From NCBI RefSeq assembly GCF_003129485.1, contig NZ_QFFG01000003.1, forward strand, positions 62,001 through 126,000: 64,000 nucleotides of DNA, written 5' to 3'. The position numbers and the translations under genes were made by a program. The DNA is from Polaribacter aquimarinus. GTDB lineage: Bacteria; Bacteroidota; Bacteroidia; Flavobacteriales; Flavobacteriaceae. How positions within the stretch are numbered: position 1 is the stretch's first letter; every line of letters begins with the position of its first letter. The notes beneath the pieces were generated by a model, which was not told the DNA's origin, ran no database searches, and saw only the letters and a program-made list of their open reading frames with translations. Shown one piece after another: positions 44,103 through 52,243 of the stretch.

Positions 44103-45545
44103 ATGGCCATTTCTTTAAAAGGAGATCAAAAGATTAGTAGTGTACCTACTACTAAAAGTAAAGCACTAAGAATTAACTTAAATACTGACATTTACGGGAC
44201 TTTTGCTGAAATTGGGGCAGGACAGGAAACCGCTCGTAACTTCTTTAGATCTGGTGCTGCTTCTGGAACCATTGCCAAAGCAATGAGTGCTTACGACAAA
44301 GACTTTTCTGATGCAATATATGGTGTAGAAGACGATAAGCGATATGTTACTCAACCTCGTTTAAAGAAAATGTTAGGTCACGAAATTGACTTAATGGAAG
44401 ATCGTTTAAGCCGACAAAAACATCCAGATAAATTATTTTTCAGTTATGCCAATACAGTTACTACCATTGATTTTGCTAAGAAATTTAAAGGACATGGTTG
44501 GGTTGGAATTCGTTTTCAATTAGATCCTTTAGAAGGTTATAATGAAATAGTTTTGCACTTACGTTTTAAAGAAACTGATGCACGTTTGCAACAAGAAACT
44601 TTAGGTGTTTTAGGTGTAAATTTAATATATGGGGCTTTTTATTTAAATGACAACCCAAAGGATTTAGTAAAATCTTTTTATGATAATTTAAGTAATGACC
44701 AATTAGAAATTGATATGATTAATTTCTCTGGTCCTCGTTTTATGTATGTAGATAATCGTTTAATGAGTTTACAACTACTAAAATACGGAATGACTAATGC
44801 TGTAATGTTTGGTCCAGATGGAAATAACTTATTGCCTGCTCAAGTACTTTACAAAAAAAATATTTTAGCTTTAAGAGGAAGTTTTAGACCTGTTACTAAA
44901 GTAAATATGGATATGTTTGAAAAATCCAAAAAGTTATTTTTTGCAGAAAATAAAGTTGATAAAGATAAGACACAAATTATTTTTGAAATTACGCTAAGTA
45001 ACCTTACTTCAGAAGGAAAAATAAATGAAAGAGATTTCTTAGATAGAGCAGAATTATTGTGTTCTTTAGGTCAAAATGTAATGATTACCAGTTTTCAACA
45101 ATACTTTAAACTAGTAGAATACTTTAGTGAATTTACCAAAGAAAGAATGGGATTAACCATGGGGGTTCAAAATTTGATTCAAATTTTTGATGAAAAATAC
45201 TACCGTAATCTAAGTGGTGGAATTTTAGAAGCTTTCGGTAAACTTTTCTACCGAGATTTGAAAGTTTACATGTATCCATACCATAATCAAGCATCTGGAG
45301 AATATATTAATAGCGAAAACCTTAAAGTACATCCAAGAATGAAAGAGTTATATAAATTCTTTAAACACAATGGAAAGCTTGTAAATATTGATGATTTTGA
45401 CAAAGATATTTTAGACATTTTTTCAAGAACAGTCTTAAAGTTAATTAGAGAAGGCGAAAAAGGATGGGAAGAAATGTTACCAGAGGGCATCGCAGAAACG
45501 ATCAAACAAAAAAGATTATTTGGTTATTCTAGATCTAAAAAATAA
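44103..45545 (+). CDS. Conserved 480-aa protein of unknown function
   Basis: I recognise a strongly conserved flavobacterial family that some databases label as nicotinate-nucleotide adenylyltransferase. I see none of the adenylyltransferase signatures (no HxGH or ISSTxxR), so that label is not supported by the sequence. The protein is soluble, with no signal peptide, and has conserved stretches such as TFAEIGAGQETARNFFR, SAYDKDFSDAIYGVE, FAKKFKGHGWVGIRFQ and VMFGPDGNNLLPAQVLY. The C-terminus ends ETIKQKRLFGYSRSK. It has its own promoter. Confidence 0.75.
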   Translation: MAISLKGDQKISSVPTTKSKALRINLNTDIYGTFAEIGAGQETARNFFRSGAASGTIAKAMSAYDKDFSDAIYGVEDDKRYVTQPRLKKMLGHEIDLMEDRLSRQKHPDKLFFSYANTVTTIDFAKKFKGHGWVGIRFQLDPLEGYNEIVLHLRFKETDARLQQETLGVLGVNLIYGAFYLNDNPKDLVKSFYDNLSNDQLEIDMINFSGPRFMYVDNRLMSLQLLKYGMTNAVMFGPDGNNLLPAQVLYKKNILALRGSFRPVTKVNMDMFEKSKKLFFAENKVDKDKTQIIFEITLSNLTSEGKINERDFLDRAELLCSLGQNVMITSFQQYFKLVEYFSEFTKERMGLTMGVQNLIQIFDEKYYRNLSGGILEAFGKLFYRDLKVYMYPYHNQASGEYINSENLKVHPRMKELYKFFKHNGKLVNIDDFDKDILDIFSRTVLKLIREGEKGWEEMLPEGIAETIKQKRLFGYSRSKK

Positions 45546-45595
45546 ATTTTAAACTTTTTTATATTTTTAGAGTCTTACACTTATAATTTAATTAC

Positions 45596-46144
45596 TTGAC
45601 AGAGGAATCTCTTTTAATAGAACAATTACAAAATGTTCAGACTAAAGAAAAAGCGTTTAGAGAACTCATTAAACTCTATAAAGAACGCTTGTATTGGCAT
45701 ATTCGTAAGATTGTAATATCTCACGATGATGCTGATGATGTGCTACAAAACACATTTATTAAAATTTTTAAAAATATAGATAAATTCAATCAAAATAGCA
45801 AACTGTATTCTTGGATGTATCGAATAGCTACAAACGAATCTATAACATTTATTAATAAAAGAGCAAAACAAAGAAATCTTGATATATCTGATTATCAACA
45901 AGAATTGGCTTCTAATTTAACCAGTGACGATTATTTTACAGGAGAAAAAATTCAAATTTTACTTCAAAAAGCTATAGCAACATTACCTCAAAAACAACAA
46001 TTAGTTTTTAATATGAAGTATTTTGATGAACTAAAATATAATGAAATATCAGAAATTTTAGAAACTTCTGTTGGAGCATTAAAAGCTTCTTATTTTCATG
46101 CTGTAAAAAAAATTGAACATTATATAAAAACCATGTCAAATTAA
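45596..46144 (+). CDS. ECF-type RNA polymerase sigma factor
   Basis: This 182-aa protein starts at a TTG (45596) and has sigma region 2 (FRELIKLYKERLYWHIRKIV, DDADDVLQNTFIKIFKNIDKF, LYSWMYRIATNESI) and region 4 (LPQKQQLVFNMKYFDELKYNEISEILETSVGALKASYFHAVKKIE). Region 3 is absent, as in ECF factors. The gene downstream encodes a one-helix membrane protein likely to hold it at the membrane. The three genes 45596-47174 appear co-transcribed up to a strong terminator. Confidence 0.92.
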   Translation: MTEESLLIEQLQNVQTKEKAFRELIKLYKERLYWHIRKIVISHDDADDVLQNTFIKIFKNIDKFNQNSKLYSWMYRIATNESITFINKRAKQRNLDISDYQQELASNLTSDDYFTGEKIQILLQKAIATLPQKQQLVFNMKYFDELKYNEISEILETSVGALKASYFHAVKKIEHYIKTMSN

Positions 46145-46177
46145 ACCAATTAAAAATAAAAAGGTCTAAAGGGTATA

Positions 46178-46720
46178 ATGAAAGAAAAAATAAAAAATAG
46201 TGAATTGTATTTAGATTCGGTTTTAGGAAAAAAATCTGGTTTCTCTACTTCAAAAGATTATTTTGATGATGTAGAAGAACATTTTTTTATTGCTTTAGCT
46301 GAAAACGCTATTCCTAAAAAGGATGCTTTTTCAACTCCAACTTCTTATTTTAACAATTTAGAAGATTCTATTTTAGATTCATTAAAATCAGAGAAAAAAA
46401 ACATCAAAGTAATCTCTTTAAAACAAAAATTTTACAAAATAATTCCTGCTGCTATAGCTGCATCAATAGCACTATTCATCAGTATAAATTATTTTAACAA
46501 AGAGAATATTGAGACCCGCTTTGATAATTTAGCTGAAACAGACATCGAAACTTGGTTTTTAGAAAATTCATCTAGTATAACATCAGAAGATATTGCTACT
46601 TTTGTATCTGTCGACAATATGAATATGAATGATTTTGCATATACAAATATTGATAATGATCTTATAGAAGATTACATTATTTATAACGATAACACTACTT
46701 TATTAAACGAAATTAATTAG
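46178..46720 (+). CDS. Putative anti-sigma factor, single-pass membrane protein
   Basis: This 180-aa protein has a ~85-residue cytosolic part with two similar short motifs (SGFSTSKDYFDDVEEHF and DAFSTPTSYFNNLEDSI), one membrane helix (~92-108, IIPAAIAASIALFISI) and an acidic ~70-residue periplasmic tail. Topology and place directly after an ECF sigma gene indicate an anti-sigma factor. It has no zinc-binding HxxxCxxC motif. Assignment is by context rather than by family recognition. Confidence 0.7.
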   Translation: MKEKIKNSELYLDSVLGKKSGFSTSKDYFDDVEEHFFIALAENAIPKKDAFSTPTSYFNNLEDSILDSLKSEKKNIKVISLKQKFYKIIPAAIAASIALFISINYFNKENIETRFDNLAETDIETWFLENSSSITSEDIATFVSVDNMNMNDFAYTNIDNDLIEDYIIYNDNTTLLNEIN

Positions 46721-46721
46721 T

Positions 46722-47174
46722 ATGAAAAAATATATTTTAATAATCTTAGTATTAGTTTTGTCCACTGTTACAATTAATGCTCAGAAAAGAAAAAATAAAG
46801 AAAAAATAAAAGCTTTAAAAGTCGCTTTTTTAACTCAAGAATTAAATTTAGATACTAAAACTGCACAAAAATTTTGGCCTCTTTATAATGAGCATGAAAA
46901 TAATTTAGATGTTCTAAGAAGAAAAGGTATGTTAGATATTAAAAATAAATTAAAAAATGCCGGTGGGCTTGAAGCTTTAACAGAAGAAGAATCTAAATTT
47001 TTTGTGCAATCTAAAATTAAACTGGACAAAAAAGAATTAGTAGAAAAAGAAAAATTCTTAGAAAAAATATCAAAAGTTTTATCTTACAAACAAATTTTAA
47101 AATTACAATTATCTCAGAGAGAGTTTGCAAGAAAACTAATGCGAAAATATAGAAAACAATCTAATAACAAATAA
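46722..47174 (+). CDS. Spy/CpxP-like periplasmic sensor protein
   Basis: This 150-aa protein has a signal peptide (cleaved near INAQ), then an all-helical, strongly basic domain: FLTQELNLDTKTAQKFWPLYNEHE, VLSYKQILKLQLSQREFARKLM. This resembles the Spy/CpxP/LTXXQ group of periplasmic chaperone-sensors. It begins one base after the anti-sigma gene. A model in which it reports envelope damage to the anti-sigma factor is inference. Confidence 0.75.
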   Translation: MKKYILIILVLVLSTVTINAQKRKNKEKIKALKVAFLTQELNLDTKTAQKFWPLYNEHENNLDVLRRKGMLDIKNKLKNAGGLEALTEEESKFFVQSKIKLDKKELVEKEKFLEKISKVLSYKQILKLQLSQREFARKLMRKYRKQSNNK

Positions 47175-47203
47175 AAAAAGAAGCTTTAAGAGCTTCTTTT
47201 TTT
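47174..47203 (+). terminator. Terminator of the ECF sigma operon
   Basis: AAAAAAGAAGCT pairs with AGCTTCTTTTTT around a TTAAG loop; a T run follows. Confidence 0.85.
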
Positions 47204-47205
47204 GT

Positions 47206-47406
47206 TTATTTTATTAAGGCTAAACAAGAATATAATTCAGGTTTATTAGCTGTAAATTGTCTTAACCAAATTGTAAGTTCATCCACCTCGTAAGGCAATA
47301 ATCTGGTTAACGCTTTCTCTAATTCTTTACAAAACAAATCTGAATTAAAACTTACCTTTTTTAGTACTGTTTTTGTGTATTCAAACATTGCTCTAGCCAT
47401 TTTCAT
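47206..47406 (-). CDS. Small conserved flavobacterial protein (66 aa)
   Basis: A small soluble protein whose sequence (MFEYTKTVLKKVSFNSDLFCKELEKAL, then LPYEVDELTIWLRQF and the ending KPELYSCLALIK) I recognise as a conserved small flavobacterial family without known function. The ATG at 47406 is preferred; a TTG at 47409 or ATG at 47400 are alternatives. It ends 3 bp from the convergent terminator of the sigma operon. Confidence 0.65.
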   Translation of the reverse strand: MKMARAMFEYTKTVLKKVSFNSDLFCKELEKALTRLLPYEVDELTIWLRQFTANKPELYSCLALIK

Positions 47407-47463
47407 CAATTTTTATAATAATTAAACGTAAACTTTAACTACTTATTACTTTTCAAATTTAAT

Positions 47464-47495
47464 AAAAAAACCAACATCAAAAAATGATGCTGGTT
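47464..47495 (-). terminator. Terminator of the 86-aa helical protein gene
   Basis: AACCAACATCA (47469-47479) pairs with TGATGCTGGTT (47485-47495), one mismatch. On the minus strand a run of T follows. Confidence 0.7.
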
Positions 47496-47526
47496 ATAAA
47501 ATTTGTTAAAAAAAAAGTTAAATAAA

Positions 47527-47787
47527 CTATAGTTTACTTATTTTTTCTACTAAAGCTTTTGCTTTATTTTCTAGTTCCTGATTTACTGATTTAAAATGTG
47601 CTTTTTTGTTTTCAACATCTTTAGCATTCACTTTTTCAATTAAAGCATCAAAAGTTTCAATTGCTTCATCTATAATCACATCAATCTTTTTAGCTTGGTT
47701 TTTTAATGCAGAAACATCTAATGCATATTCAATAACATCACCTAAAACGTAATTAATATCTTTTTTTAAGTTTTTTATACTTGCCAT
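47527..47787 (-). CDS. Small helical conserved protein (86 aa)
   Basis: An all-helical, Lys-rich soluble protein (MASIKNLKKDINYVLGDVIEY, then KKIDVIIDEAIETFDALIEKVN). It is a conserved small flavobacterial family of unknown function. An exact TAnnTTTG element lies upstream and a terminator follows, so it is probably a single-gene unit. Confidence 0.7.
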   Translation of the reverse strand: MASIKNLKKDINYVLGDVIEYALDVSALKNQAKKIDVIIDEAIETFDALIEKVNAKDVENKKAHFKSVNQELENKAKALVEKISKL

Positions 47788-47810
47788 AACTTATTTATAA
47801 TTTAATGCTG

Positions 47811-47818
47811 CAAATTTA
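47811..47818 (-). promoter_or_regulatory. Predicted -7 element of the 86-aa helical protein gene
   Basis: The minus strand reads TAAATTTG, 23 bp before the ATG. Confidence 0.4.
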
Positions 47819-47828
47819 GTTTATTTAT

Positions 47829-48530
47829 TTATAACAACGATGTAACTTCTTTGATATTTAGTAAAGTAATGTAATTAGATTTTGATGATTTATCGTCTGT
47901 AACTTCTTCGTGAATCCAAGTGGTATGAAAAGGGATATGGATTGCAGATGCACCAATTTCAATCAAAGGTAAAACATCTGACTTTAGTGAATTTCCAATC
48001 ATTAATAACTCTGAAGACTCAATATCTAAATGCTTTATGAGCTTTTTATAATCTTTTTCTTTCTTATCACTCATCACCTCTATATGATGAAAATATTTTG
48101 ATAAATTCGATTTTTCTAATTTTCGTTCTTGGTCTAATAAATCACCTTTTGTTGCAACAATTAATTTAAATTTTTCTTGAAGTTTTTCCAATACCTCTTC
48201 TACTCCATCTAACAATTCGATTGGTTTTTCTAACATTTCTTTTCCAATTTTTAAAATCTCCTCAATTGTCCTTTGATTGATTTGATAATTAGAAAGATCT
48301 AAAGCACATTCTACCATAGACAAGACAAATCCTTTAACTCCATAACCATAATGTTTTAAATTTTTAATTTCTGTTTTAAATAATTCTTGGTCAATCTTGT
48401 TGGCAGTTTCGTACTTGGCTAATAATTTTGCAAACTCCAATTCTGCTTCTCTAAAATAAGTTTCATTAACCCATAAGGTGTCATCTGCATCAAAAGCAAT
48501 TACCTTTATGTTTTCACTTATTTTATTCAT
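47829..48530 (-). CDS. HAD-superfamily hydrolase (YjjG-like)
   Basis: This 233-aa phosphatase-fold protein has motif I FDADDTLW with the nucleophilic Asp, a helical cap (~30-110), motif II in KLIVATKGD, the motif III lysine in KEKDYKKLIKHL and motif IV in LLMIGNSLKSDVLPLIEIGA. Members dephosphorylate small metabolites; the substrate is not determinable. It lies 3 bp downstream of kdsB and may be co-transcribed with kdsB and manA. Confidence 0.87.
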   Translation of the reverse strand: MNKISENIKVIAFDADDTLWVNETYFREAELEFAKLLAKYETANKIDQELFKTEIKNLKHYGYGVKGFVLSMVECALDLSNYQINQRTIEEILKIGKEMLEKPIELLDGVEEVLEKLQEKFKLIVATKGDLLDQERKLEKSNLSKYFHHIEVMSDKKEKDYKKLIKHLDIESSELLMIGNSLKSDVLPLIEIGASAIHIPFHTTWIHEEVTDDKSSKSNYITLLNIKEVTSLL

Positions 48531-48533
48531 AAT

Positions 48534-49265
48534 TTAAGAGTTTAAAAATTTAATGGCTTTTTCTAAATCTTCTGGTGTATCTATACCTACTGCTTCTACA
48601 TCTGTTTCTACCATTTTTATTTTTTTACCAATTTCTTGATATCGAATCGCTTCTATTTTTTCAGCTGCTTCTAAAGGCGTCATTGGTGTATTATAAAAAT
48701 CTAATAGGGCTTGTTTTCTAAAAGCATAAACACCTTTATGTTTAAAATATTTGACATTGATTGAGGTATCTCTATGATAAGGAATTACGCTTCTAGAAAA
48801 ATAAATTGCCATATTATTAATGTCAGTGATTACCTTAACATTATTAGGGTTTTTGATATCCTCTATGTTGGTAATGTGCACTTTTAAAGAAGCTAAATCA
48901 ACTTCTTTATTAGTGTCATTTATAAAAACATCAATCAATTTCGATAAAGAAACTGTATCTATAAAAGGTTCATCTCCTTGAATATTTATTACAACATCAA
49001 CATCTATATTTTCAACAGCTTCAGCAATTCTATCAGAACCACATTCGTGTTCTTTTTTACTCATAATTGCATTTCCTCCTGCATTTTCGATTGTCTTAAA
49101 AATAATATCAGAATCTGTTACAATATAAACCTCATCAAATAAATTAGTTTGTAGAGCAGCTTCGTAAGTTCTTAAAATCACTGGTTTTCCTGCGAGATCT
49201 TTCATCAATTTACCTGGGAAACGAGAAGCACTATAACGTGCTGGGATCATTGCAATAACTTTCAT
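48534..49265 (-). CDS. kdsB: 3-deoxy-manno-octulosonate cytidylyltransferase
   Basis: This 243-aa enzyme activates Kdo as CMP-Kdo for lipid A/LPS core assembly. Signatures are the nucleotide-binding [47 protein letters not shown] and [13 protein letters not shown] near the C-terminus. Length is normal. It lies 5 bp after manA and 3 bp before the HAD gene. This agrees with a Gram-negative envelope and the presence of the OstA-like LPS-transport protein elsewhere in the window. Confidence 0.95.
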   Translation of the reverse strand: MKVIAMIPARYSASRFPGKLMKDLAGKPVILRTYEAALQTNLFDEVYIVTDSDIIFKTIENAGGNAIMSKKEHECGSDRIAEAVENIDVDVVINIQGDEPFIDTVSLSKLIDVFINDTNKEVDLASLKVHITNIEDIKNPNNVKVITDINNMAIYFSRSVIPYHRDTSINVKYFKHKGVYAFRKQALLDFYNTPMTPLEAAEKIEAIRYQEIGKKIKMVETDVEAVGIDTPEDLEKAIKFLNS

Positions 49266-49270
49266 AAAAT

Positions 49271-50242
49271 TTATTTAATATAGACCTCTAACAACTCAGA
49301 ATGCTTTTCTGAAAAAATTTCTAACTCCTTAATAGAAGCAGGGACTAAAATGGTTTCTCCTTTTTTTAATTTTTCTACTTGATTTTGATACTTAAATTCA
49401 ACATCACCATCAACGCATATATATATTACAAAACTATCTTTATCAGAATGATTTAAAGCTATTTTACCCATTAAAGGTAAAACATTGGTCGTAAAATAAG
49501 GACAAGAAACTATTTCTGATGAAGAATTTTGTTGTTTTGTATAATTAGTTTTATAGGATTCTTTAGCTGAATAATCTATGGCTTCTAAAGCTTCTTCTGT
49601 GTGTAACTCTCTGTAAGTTCCGTCGGAATTTGGTCTATCCCAGTCGTAAATTCTATAGGTAATATCTGATGTTTGCTGAATTTCTGCAAATAAAACACCT
49701 GCTCCAATTGCGTGAACTGTACCTGTAGGAATAAAATAAACGTCCCCTTTTTTTACTTTATCAATATTTAAAATATCAGTTAAAGATTTATTTTTTAGGT
49801 GATGTAAATACGTTTTAGAGTTAACCTCTTTTTGAAAACCTACAATTATACTAGCTTCTTTGTCAGCTTGCATCACATACCACATTTCAGTTTTACCAAG
49901 AGAATTATGACGTTTTAGTGCTAATTTATCATTAGGATGAACCTGTACACTTAAAGGTTTTTTAGCATCAACAAATTTTATAAGAACAGGGAATTTATCT
50001 CTAAATTTACTGTAAACTTTTGCTCCTACTAAACTTGATTTATGTTCTAAAATTAACTCTTTTAAGTCTTTCCCTTTTAAAGTTCCATTAGAAACTACAG
50101 ATGCATTTTCTTTTACATCTGATATCTCCCAACTTTCACCAATGTTTTTGAGTTCAGATTCTTTATTTAGATAGTTTTTCAGCTTTTCACCACCCCAAAC
50201 TTTTTCTTTTAGTATTGGTTTAAACTTTAATAACTGATTCAT
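49271..50242 (-). CDS. manA: Mannose-6-phosphate isomerase, class I
   Basis: This 323-aa cupin enzyme interconverts fructose-6-phosphate and mannose-6-phosphate with zinc. Signatures are [11 protein letters not shown], the metal-binding [10 protein letters not shown] and KTEMWYVM, and [35 protein letters not shown]. The short length is typical of the type without the insertion found in E. coli ManA. It feeds mannose-containing sugar nucleotides and is followed closely by kdsB. Confidence 0.92.
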   Translation of the reverse strand: MNQLLKFKPILKEKVWGGEKLKNYLNKESELKNIGESWEISDVKENASVVSNGTLKGKDLKELILEHKSSLVGAKVYSKFRDKFPVLIKFVDAKKPLSVQVHPNDKLALKRHNSLGKTEMWYVMQADKEASIIVGFQKEVNSKTYLHHLKNKSLTDILNIDKVKKGDVYFIPTGTVHAIGAGVLFAEIQQTSDITYRIYDWDRPNSDGTYRELHTEEALEAIDYSAKESYKTNYTKQQNSSSEIVSCPYFTTNVLPLMGKIALNHSDKDSFVIYICVDGDVEFKYQNQVEKLKKGETILVPASIKELEIFSEKHSELLEVYIK

Positions 50243-50264
50243 TAATTTCTTTTAAAATAAGCTA

Positions 50265-50272
50265 CAAATCTA
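50265..50272 (-). promoter_or_regulatory. Predicted -7 element of manA
   Basis: The minus strand reads TAGATTTG, 23 bp before the manA ATG. The rest of the 225-bp gap (50243-50467) is AT-rich with no gene. Confidence 0.4.
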
Positions 50273-50467
50273 CAATGAAAAAATGTACAATAAAAATTGA
50301 TAACTTTGATTTTTAAATTACTCTTTTCACTTAACATTTAGCTTAAAATACTTGGAAAATATAGTAGATTTATTTTAAAAAAAACAAATCGATTAGCTAG
50401 ATATTACAAATGGTTTTTAAATATTAAATAAAATCTCATCATATTTAGATACAAATATTAAAAGAAA

Positions 50468-50881
50468 TTACTCTCCAGAATAACTCACAAAGTTTCTTGG
50501 AGTTTCATATAAAGTAATTTTTAAATCTAAATTAGAAGGCAAATGTTTTCTTAATTTTTGATAAGTAACCACACATATATTTTCTGCTGTTGGGTTTAAT
50601 TCTTTAAATTCATGAACCTCTATATTTAAGTTTTTGTGATCAAAACAATCTTCAATTTCTGATTTTATTATTTTTTTTAAAATTCCTAAATCGTAAACGT
50701 ACCCTGTTTCTTTATTGATTTCTCCTGTTAGAGAAACAATCAATTCATAATTATGTCCGTGAAAATTTGGGTTAGAACACTTACTAAAAACTTCAAAATT
50801 TCTTTCATCAGACCAATCATTTCTATATAGTCTATGTGCTGCGTTAAAATGTGCTTTTCTATGAACAGTTACTTTAGGCAT
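50468..50881 (-). CDS. 6-pyruvoyl-tetrahydropterin synthase / QueD family protein
   Basis: This 137-aa protein has the family zinc histidines in AHFNAAHRLY and FHGHNYELIVSL, the YDLGILKKII segment and HKNLN. It either makes 6-carboxy-tetrahydropterin for queuosine (QueD) or a related pterin; I cannot separate these. Its start overlaps the end of idi by 8 bp, so the two are translationally coupled. Confidence 0.9.
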   Translation of the reverse strand: MPKVTVHRKAHFNAAHRLYRNDWSDERNFEVFSKCSNPNFHGHNYELIVSLTGEINKETGYVYDLGILKKIIKSEIEDCFDHKNLNIEVHEFKELNPTAENICVVTYQKLRKHLPSNLDLKITLYETPRNFVSYSGE

Positions 50882-51392
50882 GTACTAATTTTTCGTAAGA
50901 TTTATCAAAAATAATTTTAAACCACTCTGTATATCTTTGAGGATTTTTTTTAATATCAGATTTTACATCAGCTAAAGTCATCCATTTATAATCCTGTACT
51001 TCGTCTTTATTGATTTCTGGTTTTTCATCATAATATCCAACCATAACATGGTCTAATTCATGTTCTGTTAAACCATTATCAAAAGGTGCTTTATAAATGA
51101 AAGAAAATACTTCTTTAATTTCAGTTACAAAACCCATTTCTTCTTGCAACCTCCTTTTTCCCGCTTCAATATTACACTCTCCATCTCTTTGGTGAGAACA
51201 ACAAGTATTTGTCCATAATAATGGTGAATGATATTTATGAGCCGCTCTTTGTTGCAGCATTAATTCTCCTTTACTATTAAAAATGAATACAGAAAAAGCT
51301 CTATGCAAAACTGCTTTTTCATGTGCTTCCATTTTAGGCATTAAACCAATGGCATTGTCTTTTTCATCAACTAAAACTACTTGTTCTTCCAT
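50874..51392 (-). CDS. idi: Isopentenyl-diphosphate delta-isomerase, type 1
   Basis: This 172-aa Nudix-fold enzyme interconverts IPP and DMAPP. The catalytic cysteine is in LWTNTCCSHQRDGE, metal-binding histidines in HEKAVLHRAFSVFIF and SHQR, and catalytic glutamates in RRLQEEMGF and ELDHVMVGYYDE. Length is normal for type 1. The predicted -7 element TATTTTTG ends only 6 bp before the ATG, so the message may be leaderless. The QueD-like gene overlaps its end. Confidence 0.94.
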   Translation of the reverse strand: MEEQVVLVDEKDNAIGLMPKMEAHEKAVLHRAFSVFIFNSKGELMLQQRAAHKYHSPLLWTNTCCSHQRDGECNIEAGKRRLQEEMGFVTEIKEVFSFIYKAPFDNGLTEHELDHVMVGYYDEKPEINKDEVQDYKWMTLADVKSDIKKNPQRYTEWFKIIFDKSYEKLVHA

Positions 51393-51397
51393 ATTTA

Positions 51398-51405
51398 CAA
51401 AAATA
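51398..51405 (-). promoter_or_regulatory. Predicted idi -7 element at leaderless distance
   Basis: The minus strand reads TATTTTTG. The G lies 6 bp before the idi ATG, leaving essentially no untranslated leader. No clear -33 TTG is seen. Confidence 0.35.
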
Positions 51406-51481
51406 GTGAAATGATTATGTTATAAATCATAAAAAAAATACAAAATCTATAACTCTTTTCTATTCTTTTATACTGATGATT

Positions 51482-51489
51482 TATATTTG
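51482..51489 (+). promoter_or_regulatory. Predicted -7 element of the lipoprotein cyclophilin gene
   Basis: TATATTTG matches TAnnTTTG and lies 23 bp before the ATG at 51513. There is no TTG at standard distance. Confidence 0.4.
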
Positions 51490-51512
51490 CATAACATGCA
51501 AAGTTAGTCTTT

Positions 51513-52199
51513 ATGAAGATTTTAAAACTCATTATTTTAATACTTGGTGCTTTCATTCTTTTTCAATGCAACGAAGAAAAGAAAAAAGAAACTGAAAAAA
51601 GTGCAATTAAAAAGAAGAAGAAACTTGAAAAAAAAGTTGTTAAACGTTGGGATAGCTTACATAAGAACAATGTTGAGGCTTTCTTTACAGAATATGGTAA
51701 AAAAAATAAAGAAACAAAAGTTATCATAAAGACTAAATTTGGTAATATTAAATTACGCTTGTATAAAGACACTCCTATTCATAGAGCTAACTTTATTTTT
51801 TTAACAAAAATCAAATATTTTAATACAACAGAAATATACAGAGTGGCTAAAAATTTTGTAATTCAAGGTGGAAACTCTGATGAAACCTACACTATAAAAC
51901 AAAGAAGATTATACGGTAATTACCGATTAAAACCAGAGTTTAAAGCTAATAGACGTCATAAATATGGGGCATTAGCAGCGGCAAGAGATTGGGAAGACAA
52001 CCCAAATAAACTCTCTAATCCATTTGAATTTTATATGGTTCATAATAGAAATGGTGCCCATCATTTAAACAAAGAACATACTGTTTTTGGTGAAGTTATT
52101 TCTGGTTTCAATACCATGGATAAAATATCAAGAGTTAAAGTTGGAGTTGATGAATGGCCTGAAGAAGATATTAGAATGACAATCGAAATTTTAGATTGA
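51513..52199 (+). CDS. Cyclophilin-type peptidyl-prolyl isomerase lipoprotein
   Basis: This 228-aa protein has a lipobox (LFQC), an unusually Lys/Glu-rich linker (~20-45, mostly K and E) and a cyclophilin domain (VIIKTKFGNIKLRLYKDTPIHRANF, then FVIQGGNSDE and HTVFGEVISGFNTMDKI). It catalyses proline isomerisation in the periplasm. The catalytic Arg of cyclophilins, normally in FHRV, is present as IYRVAKNF, with Tyr replacing His. Such lipoprotein cyclophilins are common in Bacteroidota. Confidence 0.88.
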   Translation: MKILKLIILILGAFILFQCNEEKKKETEKSAIKKKKKLEKKVVKRWDSLHKNNVEAFFTEYGKKNKETKVIIKTKFGNIKLRLYKDTPIHRANFIFLTKIKYFNTTEIYRVAKNFVIQGGNSDETYTIKQRRLYGNYRLKPEFKANRRHKYGALAAARDWEDNPNKLSNPFEFYMVHNRNGAHHLNKEHTVFGEVISGFNTMDKISRVKVGVDEWPEEDIRMTIEILD

Positions 52200-52226
52200 T
52201 AATTCTCTTTGTAAAACCTATCTTTG
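52196..52226 (+). promoter_or_regulatory. Predicted prfC promoter
   Basis: TTG at 52196-52198, a 20-nt spacer and TATCTTTG at 52219-52226 match the Bacteroidota consensus. The -33 overlaps the stop codon region of the upstream gene. The ATG is 17 bp downstream. Confidence 0.6.
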
Positions 52227-52243
52227 CACCTCAAATTTTGTAG

